A stretch of 64,000 nucleotides of DNA from Agriotes lineatus (taxonomy: Eukaryota > Arthropoda > Insecta > Coleoptera > Elateridae): the NCBI GenBank assembly GCA_940337035.1, contig CALNHX010005851.1, forward strand, positions 35,947 to 99,946, in the 5' to 3' direction. Shown here in pieces: positions 46,060 to 57,994 of the stretch (position 1 is the stretch's first letter; every line of letters begins with the position of its first letter). The notes beneath the pieces are model-generated. The model had not been told where the DNA came from. It did not search any database and was given only the letters and a program-made list of their open reading frames with translations. Both the position numbers and the translations under genes were made by a program.

Positions 46060-46350
46060 GTTCAGAGTCATTTCAATTCCCTCAACTTGGGGCGGGCTGC
46101 TATAGGGACCTTGTGTCCCTCTTCAGCCAATAACGGTAATTTCAGAATGGGTTAGAGAAAGGAGTGGTGGAGAATGGAAGAGAGGCCAGGAAAAGTAGAG
46201 AAGTAGTGCGCCGGCATTCGCCTCTGAGAAAGTACTCTGTTGACTCAGAAAAACCACCTAAAAACCTGAATCAGAGCAGACGGCCACGGGAATCGAACCC
46301 GCGACCTCCCGCTTGCTAAGCAGACGTGCTAGCCAACCACGAATGTCCAT
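46060..46350 (-). mobile_element. tRNA-derived SINE
   Basis: On the minus strand the head reads GTTGGCTAGCACGTCTGCTT (A box, about 46325-46337), then GGTCGCGGGTTCGATTCCCG (B box near 46289-46301). This resembles an Ala-type tRNA. The expected acceptor stem does not pair, so it is not a tRNA gene. A body of about 230 bases follows (GGCTGAAGAGGGACACAAGG and GGTCCCTATAGCAGCCCGCC). A hairpin with ATGTCCATTGC opposite GCAATGGACAT lies just outside the head at 46344-46388. Confidence 0.7.
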
Positions 46351-47059
46351 TGCGCTTAGGTATGATTAACCCAAGAGCAATGGACATGAGTACTTATACC
46401 ACCGCAAAAATAATTTACTTAGCATCGACTAAGAATGGTATTTGAGAGACTATTCAATAAATCAAGCTATTTTTTCAAATTAGTTTTCAGTAAATCTAGC
46501 AACAAACTATGCAATTTCTACAGTAACAGAAAAAAAATGGATTTTTCCTAATAAAAACTACAGTTGTTTAAAAAATTTCTTTAATACCTTTTAGGAAGAC
46601 ATATCCGTTGAATTTTTTTGATTGGTAAAAAAACCATCAACTTTTTCATTACTTGACAGATGACAGGTGAATTGAATAATCATACATAAATAATATACCG
46701 AATTTAGACGCAATTTTAGTAATCCATATGAGTCAGAGGTTTTGATTTAATTTAAAATAACAAAGAAACAATAAAATTGTATTCGGAAATGTTGAAAGAG
46801 ATTTTAATAGCGTATAACTAGGTAATTTATTATATTTATTTTAAATAAATACGGTATATTATTACAACAAATATGCTTATAGACTTCCCGATATAACTTA
46901 GAACATGCAGCATGATCAGCTAACGTTAGGCGAATGGAATTTACTTGATAAATTTAAGAGAAAATTCATAATTTGCTGATCATTCCAGCTATTCAAAAGC
47001 CACAGTTTGACACAAAAGTGCGCAGTTCAAAAGACATGACTTATGCCAGAACTGTCCAA
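46351..47059. other. Non-coding, nothing recognised
   Basis: A+T-rich, no supported gene. Confidence 0.4.
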
Positions 47060-47700
47060 TAAAAATGCGAAATAAATTAGGTATTCTTAAAATAAACGGC
47101 GGCGTCGCGTTTACTTTTAAAGCACTTAAAGACGAGTAGCAAGAACGCTAAGTTTGTCACTCCATTTATGCTGAAGCAGTTAGCGTAACGAATTTGTTCG
47201 TTAATTAAGCTAATGGCCTGTAAAGAGGCAAAAGCAAAGCATGTTTTCCGTTTCCTACGTTTAAATGGTAGGTGGTCGGTGCAGTTTGCATAAAATGGAA
47301 GCCTCTGAAGCAAAGGGCGAAGACCGGAATTAAAGCTCATCTTAAGCTCTAATTTTGGTATAGTAAACATCTATTTAGCTCAAAGGCGAAAAATAGTAAG
47401 CTGCTGTTTAACATTTAATTCGCGCTCAAATAACAAGTCTGAATAAAATAAGAAGCGCTTTATAGCCGTTTTACAACGTAATCGTCTGTTGTACATAAAA
47501 GAAATTAATATTAAACAGGCAAAGCCATCATAAGCTAATTGTTATGGGCAACGCAATTTCGAATAAATTTCATGTTGTTGTGCCTAGCGACCTTCGTGAG
47601 CGTGATTTGTATTTAAAAATTAAATTTATAGTAGTGATGGAGCTCTAAATAACATTTTATGCGCGCAATAGATACGTTTGAGTGCAACGACATTACAATA
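47060..47700. promoter_or_regulatory. G+C-richer block, candidate cis-regulatory region
   Basis: More balanced composition with TTAATTAAGC, CATAAA and GTTTAC motifs. The 97-codon open stretch on the minus strand has no domain and no splice context, so I do not call it a gene. Confidence 0.2.
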
Positions 47701-49859
47701 TAAAACAGCAGGTTAAAACATTGCTAGATTTCCCACGAACAGAATTTGTGTAGAACATTTTTAATTTACCTAATATTGAGTCCTTATTTAAATGTTGACA
47801 AAAATTATGATTTGGGTGTGGCAGTTATATAAGCAATTGGATAAAAAATGTAGAGCGCGTACAAAGTCAGTAAAATGTTACACTATTTTTTCTTTAATCA
47901 TTTTGCAGTTTTTATAATTGAATAACACACTTCTTGGGGGAATATCCATTTCTGAAAAACAGAAAAATGTCTTTCAGTGCTTAATATCTTAGTTTTAAAA
48001 CAGGGAGTCATGGATAAACAATGACATTGCAATTAATGATACCATCAGTTCCGTTTCGTTCAGATGTTAAAAGTAATAAATTCTCATCTCCACGATAAAA
48101 TTTTTCAACTTGTTTTCTCTTTCAATTGTTTCTTGGAGAAAATACTCCCAAGAAGTAATTGTAGCGCTCGGTACTTTCTTTAATTTGCCATATCGTTGAG
48201 TTTTGCATTGTTGTTTAAATTGTTCAGGGAGAATGAAATGTCTTGAAAAGTTACACATCAACAAAAGATTACAGCAGTTTTGCTATAAATAAATTATAAC
48301 TGAAACTGAAGAATCTTACAAACACTGAGATGTAGATGAATCACCAATATCTTTATTGTAACAATTAATATTTTTCACATGCAGGTTAATTAATATTATA
48401 ACTAGTAAAACTACAAAGCATGACAATATATTTTAGTTCTAAAAGTTGTTTAGATATGTTTTATCTTGATCTTGTCATTCATACTAGTTAACCGTTTTTA
48501 TCATTTATACGTATCAAGTATCATTCCTAGAGTCTTTCAGGTGCAGTGGAGGTGCGACCGCCATATTCATAAAATTGATTTTTATGATTGTACTAATGAA
48601 TACTACAATAAAATATATAAATTGTCGTTTGAAAACAATGAGTAGTATCCAATCTAAGAATTGCGATGTATTAAGTTTTTCTATTTTTATTTTTAAATAT
48701 AATTTAAACTTCTTTTCTGTAATTTTATCACCTTTGAAAATCATCTTAAACATGTTCTACGCATTCATAATTATTAAATATGTTATTGGGGAGAAAAAAA
48801 CACTTTGGTTTTCTCTTCTGAAGAAATCGCAGCCAAGTTCATTATAATAATTAAAATTTTTAACATTTGGTTGCCGTTTCTTCACTTTGTGGCTTCTTCA
48901 GAAAATTAAAAGTTAAAATTACATAGTACCTATCTAAAATACAAAATGTATAAAAATTAGGTAGGTGAACAGATAAAGATTTCGCCAAACGTGTGACCTA
49001 CCACCTTCTGAGATTAGGATTTTTTATTTAATTAAGCACATTTTCATTAAAAAAAGTGTTGTGAGCTCCTCAAGTTACATGGTTGCGATCCATATTTTAC
49101 TTTGATTATTCAATAACCGGTCAAAAGCTTGAAATAAGGCTCAGCTCCAAGACCCACGCGACTGAGCCGACAGATGATACGCAAAACTTAAATTTTAAAA
49201 GTTTAAAATAAATAAAAATAGAAATAGAAAAGGAATCCTTCAATAATATAGTAAGTGCTATTCGGTTTATCAATGTCTGTTTTCTAATTAATTGAGTTTG
49301 GATTTTTTTTATTTCACTGCATTCTAAGAAGAACCTTTTCTTAAAATTTGGTTAAGTATGTAGTATTGTTGGTGTATTAAAATTGGAATTATATAATTTC
49401 TCTATTGCACGACCAAAATGCTTTATTTGGTTTATTTGGGGTTAACATTTTTGTTTTTATTTATTGTGTTGGGCTATTCTTTTTTAAATAGTGTTTCGTT
49501 TGTGTTATATAATTGGTATAACAATTGTTGGAATCTATTTCATAAACTATATGCGAAGCTAAATTTCTCAGTATTGTCTTTAACATTTAAAAAAAAATAA
49601 TTTTTGAGAGTAGTATGGTTTTTAAAAGCTATTTTTATGATATTTGTTTTGAGTTCCCATTCTATTTTTATTCCAGATAGGTAAATGAGGTATGTATGAC
49701 TTGTTGTGTACATTTCATTTAAATGATTTCGTTGCAAGTGGGATTATTTATTGTTTCTATTTTGAAAGAGGTCAATTCCGTTATTAATATTAATATTAAT
49801 GAAGCCAATGTGATAGTTATATATTGTTTTATTCTAAGAGAAATAAGTATTTTCAAGAA
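47701..49859. other. Non-coding, nothing recognised
   Basis: A+T-rich throughout. A weak tRNA-like run (CGGCTCAGTCGCGTGGG on the minus strand) is near 49160-49176 and might be an old SINE head. Confidence 0.35.
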
Positions 49860-50950
49860 CACATTTTATACAGCAATAGCGAAAAACCCAAAAGGGAAAA
49901 ATCAGGTGCATATTAATCAAAGATAAATACGAAAAGAATATCAAAAACACTGGATATATCAATGAAAGAATCATGAGATCCACCATAAATTTAAATACAG
50001 AGAAGCCTCATATATTTAGCATCCACGCATTAGACGACAGCCAATTCGAAGAGGAAAAACAATTTACGAACACACAAACGCCAATGGAGGAACTTGTCAC
50101 CTTATGCACTCAAAACGAATTAAGAATAAGTAATACATTTTTTTACCACAAAGTGTAACAAACGGTACTACTGATTATACAGGGTATCCCGTAATAGAAT
50201 CTTCAGTACGTATTCCTGGCGTTTCTATAAGTCGTAAAGTTCCAACAAACATGTGGCGTGACGTTAGGAAAAGATCCTGGAGACAACCTTTATATACCAA
50301 TTTTTATCTCGAATTTTCAAAATAATCTCCTCGATTTGATAAGACACACTCTCGCTCTTCGAGAGATGAAATCGCTCTATCTAACACGTCTATTGTTTAT
50401 GATATTTGAACGTACATGTGAAAATTCATATGGGAATAGGTTTGAAACGATTGATATTAGGCCACATGCTTATCGCAACTTTTTGACTTAAATGAACGTC
50501 AGAGACGCCACTCAATCTATGTATATCTCATCTCAGATACTAGATCTAAGATGTCTGACATCAGCATGCATCGGGTCATACCACAATCTAGTATTCGACA
50601 AAATATGACTAGCCATACAGGCCAAGAACAAACAAAAGGTAAACATTGGTCAATTCTCGATGACACAAGAGCTTTACATAAGAATCGCCTTTTGCAAGAA
50701 ATAAAAAAAAACAAGACAGTCATTGTGGTGACGAGGTACCTAAATGTATGTTGGCATAAGATAGCAAAGAACATTAATGATGAAGCACATTAGACCTTAG
50801 GAACACAAAAAGTAAATAAAAATGTAACAAACCATGGTTTATCGATAAGGTACACACAGAAGTAATAAAACAGTCCACACATTTGCAGATAGAAAAGGAT
50901 GAAGAACATGGTAAATTCTGAAGTGAAGAGACTAAAAACAGACTAGCGGT
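49860..50950 (+). pseudogene. Decayed LINE fragment, endonuclease and connector
   Basis: Plus-strand remnants match the RTE-type endonuclease end: a FSIHALDDSQFEEEKQF run (the Y-A-P-T-E-D then EEEK step), then LCTQNELRISNTFFYHKV (the N-NL-I-NT-F-HK step) ending near 50158. After a gap, WHKIAKNINDEA and VNKN (near 50750-50830) match the connector before the RT. Frames are broken and the RT is missing. The match is to an ordered pattern, not to one sequence. Confidence 0.45.
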
Positions 50951-50989
50951 CTAACCAGAACTTTTGATTAAATAAAATCGCATAACATA

Positions 50990-51200
50990 TGCGTTTTTTG
51001 CGCCTAACTTCTACCATTACCCCGTGGAACCGCTTTCGCATTACTTCAGGGCGTGCAGGCGTCAGTTAGACTAATCCTTAACTAAGTGAAACCAGAAAGC
51101 CCGGGCCGGGAGTTGATCTCTTGCCCGAACGCTCCGTGTCTCACTGTGGCCTCAGCTGCAGCGGCGGAGACCACTGACCCACAGCGACGACTCCTATGTT
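50990..51200 (-). mobile_element. SINE-like remnant (tentative)
   Basis: A G+C-rich block that on the minus strand reads GTGGGTCAGTGGTCTCCGCC and later GAGCGTTCGGGCAAGAGATC, resembling degenerate A and B boxes. It then has a unique tail with GGTTTCACTTAGTTAAGG. The tRNA structure is lost. Confidence 0.35.
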
Positions 51201-51287
51201 ATGTATGTTTCCCAAGATATACCGAGAAGCTGTAATATATTACCCATTAACTAATATAATTTGAATATCGTCGTCTGGAAACGGAAA

Positions 51288-51322
51288 TCAGTTTTTTCAC
51301 GAACTCTGTGAAAGGAAGTCGT
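51288..51322 (+). promoter_or_regulatory. TATA-less core promoter: initiator plus DPE
   Basis: TCAGTT at 51288-51293 matches the arthropod initiator, with A at 51290 as +1. AGTCGT at 51317-51322 matches the downstream promoter element (RGWCGT) and starts at exactly +28, the spacing the DPE needs. No TATA box lies 25-35 bases upstream. An exon-like frame with a donor follows, which supports the call. Confidence 0.55.
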
Positions 51323-51507
51323 ATCTGAATTTGTAAATAATTGTATTTGTCCGGTGTGTGTCAGTCCGCTGTGTGTTTGTGCGTTTTTATTCGGAATTTT
51401 TAAATTTAGAAAGCCTGAAAAACCAACCTCCTATCTTGTAAGGAAAATGGACAAAATGTCTACGAGTTTGCTCGGAAATGCTAGGCTTAGCAAAAAATCC
51501 ACACAAA
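51290..51507 (+). CDS. Candidate first exon: 5' UTR plus 20 codons, unidentified gene
   Basis: The region from the predicted start site runs to a strong donor, GTGAGT, at 51508. The first ATG in good context (AGGAAAATGG) is at 51447, with a second in-frame ATG at 51456. The coding part is 61 nt (20 codons plus one base): MDKMSTSLLGNARLSKKSTQ, a basic, Ser/Lys-rich N-terminus with no signal peptide. I prefer ATG 51447 to the in-frame GTG further upstream because the upstream part reads as low-complexity UTR. The next exon was not found in the remaining 12 kb, which is mostly A+T-rich or repeats, so the first intron would be long. A chance combination remains possible. Confidence 0.45.
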
Positions 51508-54083
51508 GTGAGTATTTTCATCGTGCCTGCCAGTTCTCCAGATGAAAAATCAATTAAATGTAAAAACTTGGTAGGCGGATATATTGAGCTTAGTTTACTG
51601 ATTACAAAGGAATGGAGAAAAAAATAAATAAAATTTTGCTACAATAATATGATTTGAAGAACCGTTGGCAACCTGTAATAGCTACCACTTTACGCAAGTG
51701 CGATATGGTTATCTCGAGGGTTATCTTTATCTGAATTACCGAAGTGCTAAAATTATTCACCGTGAAAACGCATCAGTTAACTTACAGTATAATAATTCCA
51801 TATGCCGCTTCTGTTCTCTTAGAACGGTTATTTGACGTGATTATACGAAGCTTTCAGCAGCTACGTTTTATGATTGTTTTATTACAGCAGATAAGACTAA
51901 TCCCGTATTAATGAACGAAGGTATCGGACAGCATCGTCATTCCTAAGCCTCATCTAGTTTCTAATACGTTTATAATTAATGTACCGTTGCTTAATTGCTG
52001 ATTAGAAGCCAATTTCGATTGCAAATGAATCAGCTCTGTATTTGTTTTTCCATTTTGTATGTGGGTTAGTACTCCTCGCGTATTAGTCTTTGATTTGCAT
52101 TTTACGGTATACAGAAGTATAGCTTTTGGGACTCCATTGGTTGACTAAACCACAATTTTTAGCTCAAAAAGTAATTATTCGGTACATAGACGTTACCGGT
52201 TTGGCAGATGCTTTTATTAACTAACGGCTCCTTTGGAATGAAGGACTGCTGCGACCTGATGGATTTAATTCAGGACATGATTAAAGCGCTTAAAAACACA
52301 TTATGGAAGTATAATTGATGTTATGGCATTAATTGTAAACGTCTGTTTTAGCCTGTTAGTGCATGAAAAACACTATTAACAATTTATTACGTTTTATTTT
52401 GTAAATTATGCTTTTGTCCAGTTACACAGGACTAAAACCTGCGATAATTCAAGTTTACTACATTATCGTAACTGTGAAAATTCCTCGTCGGCAAATGCCC
52501 GTCTATTAAATAACAAATTGAACATCTGCAAAACCAAATAATTCTAATTATACGCAGCTTAAATTCTTTCAAATGCAGAAATATTAACATACTAACCTAA
52601 AGGTCACAAATTGGGAATCCAGCGCAAAATAATCGAACTAACAATTGAAATTTCAAACAGCAGTGAATGAATCACAAAATTGACACAGGCGAGCTACTGA
52701 CACCTTTCTAAAAAGGCTGTACAAACCCGTTCATCGGCGAAATTCAATTACCAAAAATAATTGAACTTTTACCAGGAAGTGAGCGCAACTGCGGGTTGTA
52801 AAAGGCGTGCAAAAACGAGAAAAACAAAATTAAACAAATACGCTGTACCACTGACATCTTTGTAAACAACGAATTGTAGTCCTAAGAAAGGATGAAATTG
52901 GTTTTACGCCTCTCCATGGAGTCAAGCAGATGCAGATAAAGGCACACGAATCTATTGATGGCACTATTAAATTAACGGTTTGTCAATTTTGAGCTTTCAA
53001 TGCCTACTTTTGCGGAAGAGACTCTTAGAAAACTGAAACCGTATGGATTTAATGAAGTTCTCGTATGGAACTTGGCAACGGTACTTGCAAGAAATTGTGT
53101 ATAAATTAAAGTGACAACGACAAATTGCAATCAAGATTGCAAATGATTTAACTCTTCAGTTGATATTTTGTTGAGATTTATTTGTCTGCAACGCGTTTGC
53201 ACCATATTATTCAAAATACAAGAAATGTTTACACAAGTATGTAAAAAACTAACTGAGCAAGGTATTTTAATTTTATGTTAAACCGCAGGCCAGGCGTTCA
53301 AATCAATCTATTGTGCGAATCGTATTACCGAAGAGATTTTAATGCTACATCAGGTCACATGGTTCCAATCTGTGAATTTCTACTGTCAATTGTTTCCGGA
53401 AAAAGTTGAAGATGCTAAATAGGTACCCAAAAGAGATTATTAGACAGTATTATGGACACACTGTTGCGAACCCGGGTTTGTTTCAAACTTTTCTCCTTTA
53501 TATTCTCTGAAGATTTGATATCCAGACTTAAAAGCTGATTATACCGGGTGAGCGGTTTCAAAGCCAACCATAGCAAGTTTGTAATTTTTAGTAAACAAAT
53601 GATATGTCTAACGTAATTGATGTCAAAGGGCTTTGAGAACCCCTCCCTCCCCCATAAATTAAAGTTCTAATCTAGACAACCTTGTTTTTAGCAACCTTGT
53701 GATATATCATGATTTTGCTATCTTCGGTTTAGAAACTCGTCAGCTGGTATAGATTTTTCAACTGCTTTTCAATTTGTAGATTTAATTCTCCTATTTAATT
53801 ATGAAGCCAATTTCTGTAATTCTTTAAAAATTGTACGTTTTGAATATGATATTTAGCAAATTTACAAGTATGGAATTGATATTCTATAAGCTTTGCATAA
53901 CAGTTTATTCGGCTACGTAAGTGAAATAATTAAGGAATTAGACAGTCGTGTCATGGAATTATTGGATTTACACTATAAATGGTTAACTCAGCATTGAAAA
54001 GCTCAAATTAAAAAATAAGAGGTCATGTTAAATTTAAGATATTTTTAAATACATACAATTCACATTTTATTTTACATGTTCAC
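51508..54083. other. Non-coding; possible first intron
   Basis: No supported exon. Mixed sequence with homeodomain-type cores around 51960-52030 and 52740-52880. A half-element end, TACCGGGTGAGCGG, lies near 53542. Confidence 0.35.
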
Positions 54084-54443
54084 TCATTTCTTAATTCTAA
54101 TTGATAAGCAAATTTTTCGAATTTTATATAAGAATGCGCCATTTTACTAAATTCAAAATTGCTTAATAAAGTGACACTTTCGTGCATAAAAATGTCACTT
54201 CACTATATGGTAATGTCACTGTCAAATTCGAGGTTAGCAGATTAGGTTTTGCGTCAGTCTGTGTCAAAACTGACGCAAAACCTCACCTGTTAACCTCGAA
54301 TTTGACAGTGACATTACCATATAGTAAAGTGACATTTCTATGCACGAAAGTGCCACTTTATTAAGCGATTTTGAATTTAGTAAAATGGCACATTATTATG
54401 CAAAATTCGAAAAAAATGTTTATCAATTAGAATTAAGAAATGA
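54084..54443. mobile_element. Palindromic MITE (360 bp, long stem)
   Basis: Nearly the whole element folds back on itself around 54263: TCATTTCTTAATTCTAATTG at the left is the exact complement of the right end, and the inner arms (GTGACATTACCATATAG, CGAATTTGACAGTGACATTA) match with few changes around a loop of about 10 bases. A degenerate relative lies at 938-1089. The short frame inside is a by-product of the palindrome. No target duplication was identified. Confidence 0.85.
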
Positions 54444-57059
54444 CTTACAATGCCACCAACATATTATTCATACGCTTGAATTTCCACAGCCACCTTTTTA
54501 ATGGACATGTGGTATAATGATTTTATATAAATGTTTATTTATAAATACTAATACCAAATGCGAAAAACTAGTATACACACTTCGTAAGAAAGTAGTTTTA
54601 CTAAACTTATATAGCTTTTTAAATTACTCGCTCGCTTCGCTCGCTCGTACTCAATCAATCTTTATTCATTTAGACTTTACTTTTCTAAAGTTGTGTAATA
54701 TACTATTAAACTTCCAACTGTAGTATTAAATTTTATTTTTACAATATACATCTACATACAAATATTCCTATTTCGTTTAAAAATGCTCAATGACCACTTA
54801 GTACTACTTAATTATTTCTAAAAATTTCCAACGAAATAAATTCTTTATTTTGAATTGTTTCTATTTCAGTAATAAAAAATATGTTTACACTCATATAGTT
54901 TTTTAATTTTGTATGATTTAAGAGCTAGGTACGTATTATAAAGTCCGCTCAAACGCATTAATAATAAAATTTTGCTATAATTGTGCATTATAAATTAATA
55001 TCAATTGCCGAAGCAAAATATTTAAACTTCACAGTAATCATAAGAAAATACCACCTTCACCAAATCATTAAAAAATAAGATTTATAGCATTGCGCGCTCG
55101 TAGACTATTGCACAAACACGGATACACCATCGCATACTTGCATTTCTATCCCTTTCTAACGGCGCTGGTTTAAAGCCTCGCGCCGGCGTAATGATCAGCT
55201 AGCTTTCTGTAACAGCGCCTCATACTGGATGATTACTGCAAAGGCAACAGAAGCTTTCAGCAAGAGCGTCTTCTAATTAGACCATTACTACTAAAGCTTA
55301 TAAGCTTTCAGTGAGAGCATATCGCCAGAGATCCTCACTGCGCTAAGGTTCAAGTATTGTACCAACTATAGTGTGGGATTTATGTGCATACTTTGACTTT
55401 CATCTGATCTTGATCCGATATTCTCTGTTATGTTTGTTATTTGTCTTACTATTACTCTTGTTTGTGTTTTCTAGTATGTTTTGTATTAAAGGCTCTGCCA
55501 AACACGAACCTTGAATAAAAAGAATCTTGTGCAAATCCGCTCAACCTTCCGAAAAATCTAGTTTTTCGATTTCACTCCTAAAATAGCGAGTGTTATATTT
55601 TTACATATTTGTACTTTATTTAACATCTAAAACATAGCTGCGAACGTATGTAACTCGGCTTTAAATCTTTGATAATACATTTCGATTTTTTATAGGTAGT
55701 TTGCAATTAAGTTAGTATTTTCCAAACGTGGTACGTATCAGCTGCGCATTTATTGGTTTCAATAATACGTTGTAATGCAGTTTTCCATATATACTATTTT
55801 CTCTTTTAAAAAAATACGTCGACTATTTTTACCTAACTATAGCATTTTTTTAAAATAATTTTGCTGAGGTTTAATTGCTTTCCTCTGTATACGGTTAGAT
55901 GTAAAGTTATTATTAATGAAATCAGTTGTAAATCTCTAGACATGATGTTTTTCTGGCCGCGATAGCTCTCATTTTTACAGTGTAGTTTACTATCAGTTTT
56001 ATGGCCACCCGTTAATTGCTCGTTAAATGATCGCCACAAACGCCATTAACACTATATTATGGTGAAACTGGGTCATAACTTCCGAAACCATTCACTTTCC
56101 ATTATTTATAGCCTTACTATATTGTCATAAATAAAAGGAGTGATCATCACTTTCTTACACATCTTAATCGGAAATACAGAAAGTAAATGCGATCTCATTC
56201 GTCGTGCCTGGATTTAAAGCTTATCGCACCGTGATAGTAGATGGTATTTGTTAGTCATTTGATTATGGTTGCTAACCATTCAGTTTCTCACACCGAAGGA
56301 AAAGTTAGCGTAATCGCTAAAAATACTGAAGAATGTTTCAGTTAGATTGAGAAATTCCCCGACTCCAATAATCGAGTCTAATCTAACATTTAAATTCGTA
56401 ACTGTAAGGTTAATACACGAATCAGCTTATAAATTGCTGTTTCACATAACCCATAAAATAACAGTTTTACCACACCTAGATCATAAAGTTATGAAAAGGG
56501 TTTCCATATTTTCGGTTTTTTTTTATAATATGGCATGGAAACGTTCGTGGGTATAATACGGTCTTAGGAAAGCTATGAGCTGTGTTTATTCTCAACCTTC
56601 TTATATACATATTTTTCTGTTTACAACAATTTTATAAAAAAATATGAGATTTTTATTGTTAGAAAACAATTGGTATTGATCATATGGGCACAACGCCACT
56701 AAAGTTTTGCTGAATTAAGCCTTTCAACTATAGTAAGAGATCTTTGACGTATTAGATAGTACATAGTAATAAAGCACCCACAGATTTTTGACCTAATTTT
56801 TATGATTACAAACCTATCCGGAAACGGGCATCGATCCTGCGACCCTTGGCTCAACAGTAAACATGCTTAATGACAGCTACAGACAACAGCATTTTTTATT
56901 AGTTTGTAATTTGAAAGTGTGAAGATGCTTTTGTGCAACATACGGAAGGATGACATTGTTTTCATTATGACAAATAAGAGAGCAAGTTGAAGACTACTGA
57001 TTTTGCTAAACCATTTTTTACTGCAATACATTTATTTTATATTTTATATGACCTGTGTT
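54444..57059. other. Non-coding with possible SINE debris
   Basis: A+T-rich with no supported gene. A block at about 55130-55530 has balanced composition and ends near CTTGAATAAAAAGAATC, possibly a retroelement tail. GGATCGATGCCCG on the minus strand near 56832 looks like a decayed B box of a tRNA-type SINE. Confidence 0.35.
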
Positions 57060-57680
57060 TGAGCAACTAGTAGAAACTGGAGTTTATAAATTTAACCTGC
57101 CAACGAGCATTGCCCGGAATTTTGCTGGCGCAGTTACAAATATGGAGCAAATTCCGTAAACGTAAGCCGGTAGTAGCAACGTTGATGCCGTTGTACATCG
57201 GTTTTACGGCACCGTAATTATTAATGAGCACCGTTGGCAATAACTATAAATTGAAAACGGGGAGACACATGGACTCCATAACAATCTAAGTAGCTAATTT
57301 CTAATCTGTAAAACATTTCCTGCAGCAAGATTTATCGAGCAGCCAGTGTTTGTATCAATTTCCAGATCACTTTTACTGCGTTATTATACTCCACGTTAGT
57401 CTAGGCTCGATTTGCGCCGTTTACGCTTGTTCTAACAAGCACGGCCGCTAAACATGGCCATTTTGCGAAACTCATTTGCGGAGCGCAATTTTTCACGCAG
57501 CGCGGGTTTGTTTTTAAGTCGCCCATAAATCTCGCCGAGTATTCGGAATGGGAAAGTTGCATCAAGGCCCCCACTCGCTTTATTTATTTTTAACTGACTT
57601 GATTGAAATAAATTAATTCTGTCCAGCGCTGGTCATGATAGCCGTCAAACATCCAAAAGAAATGCTCTCGGTTCGTGCTT
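57060..57680. promoter_or_regulatory. G+C-richer block, candidate cis-regulatory region
   Basis: Balanced composition with GTAATTATTAATGAGC, TTTATTTATTTTTAACTG and CCATAAATC motifs, no coding frame. Texture and motif density only. Confidence 0.25.
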
Positions 57681-57994
57681 CGCCTTTGCAACCCTGTTTT
57701 TAAAATTTTGAATGTTAATTTGCAACTATAATGGTTGGTCTCGAAATGCTTCAAAAGTATACCAGCACTACAAATGTCGTTGGAGATTTATCTAGCATAA
57801 AAAGTATCAGAATATGTCGGCTATAATGAGCTGCAATGTTTTGGTTTTTTATACGTTTAGTTTTGATCTTTCTGTCAACAATTAATCTCGATGAAAAACA
57901 AAAATTCTAGTTCTTGCTTTGCCACGGCAACATTTTTCTGGTGAAGTTAACTAATTGCAAACTTATAGAAGTTGCAAATATCTACTAATAGTCT

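Noticed and set aside
46260..46350. A tRNA gene on the minus strand
   Set aside because: A and B boxes are good, but the acceptor-stem halves do not pair and a SINE-like body follows.
51354..51446. A longer N-terminus starting at the in-frame GTG 51354
   Set aside because: GTG starts are rare in animals, and the added residues are low-complexity UTR-like sequence; the ATG at 51447 has a good context.
54182..54364. A 60-codon protein in the 54-kb palindrome
   Set aside because: It is a by-product of the palindrome, reading the same words forward and in complement, with no domain.
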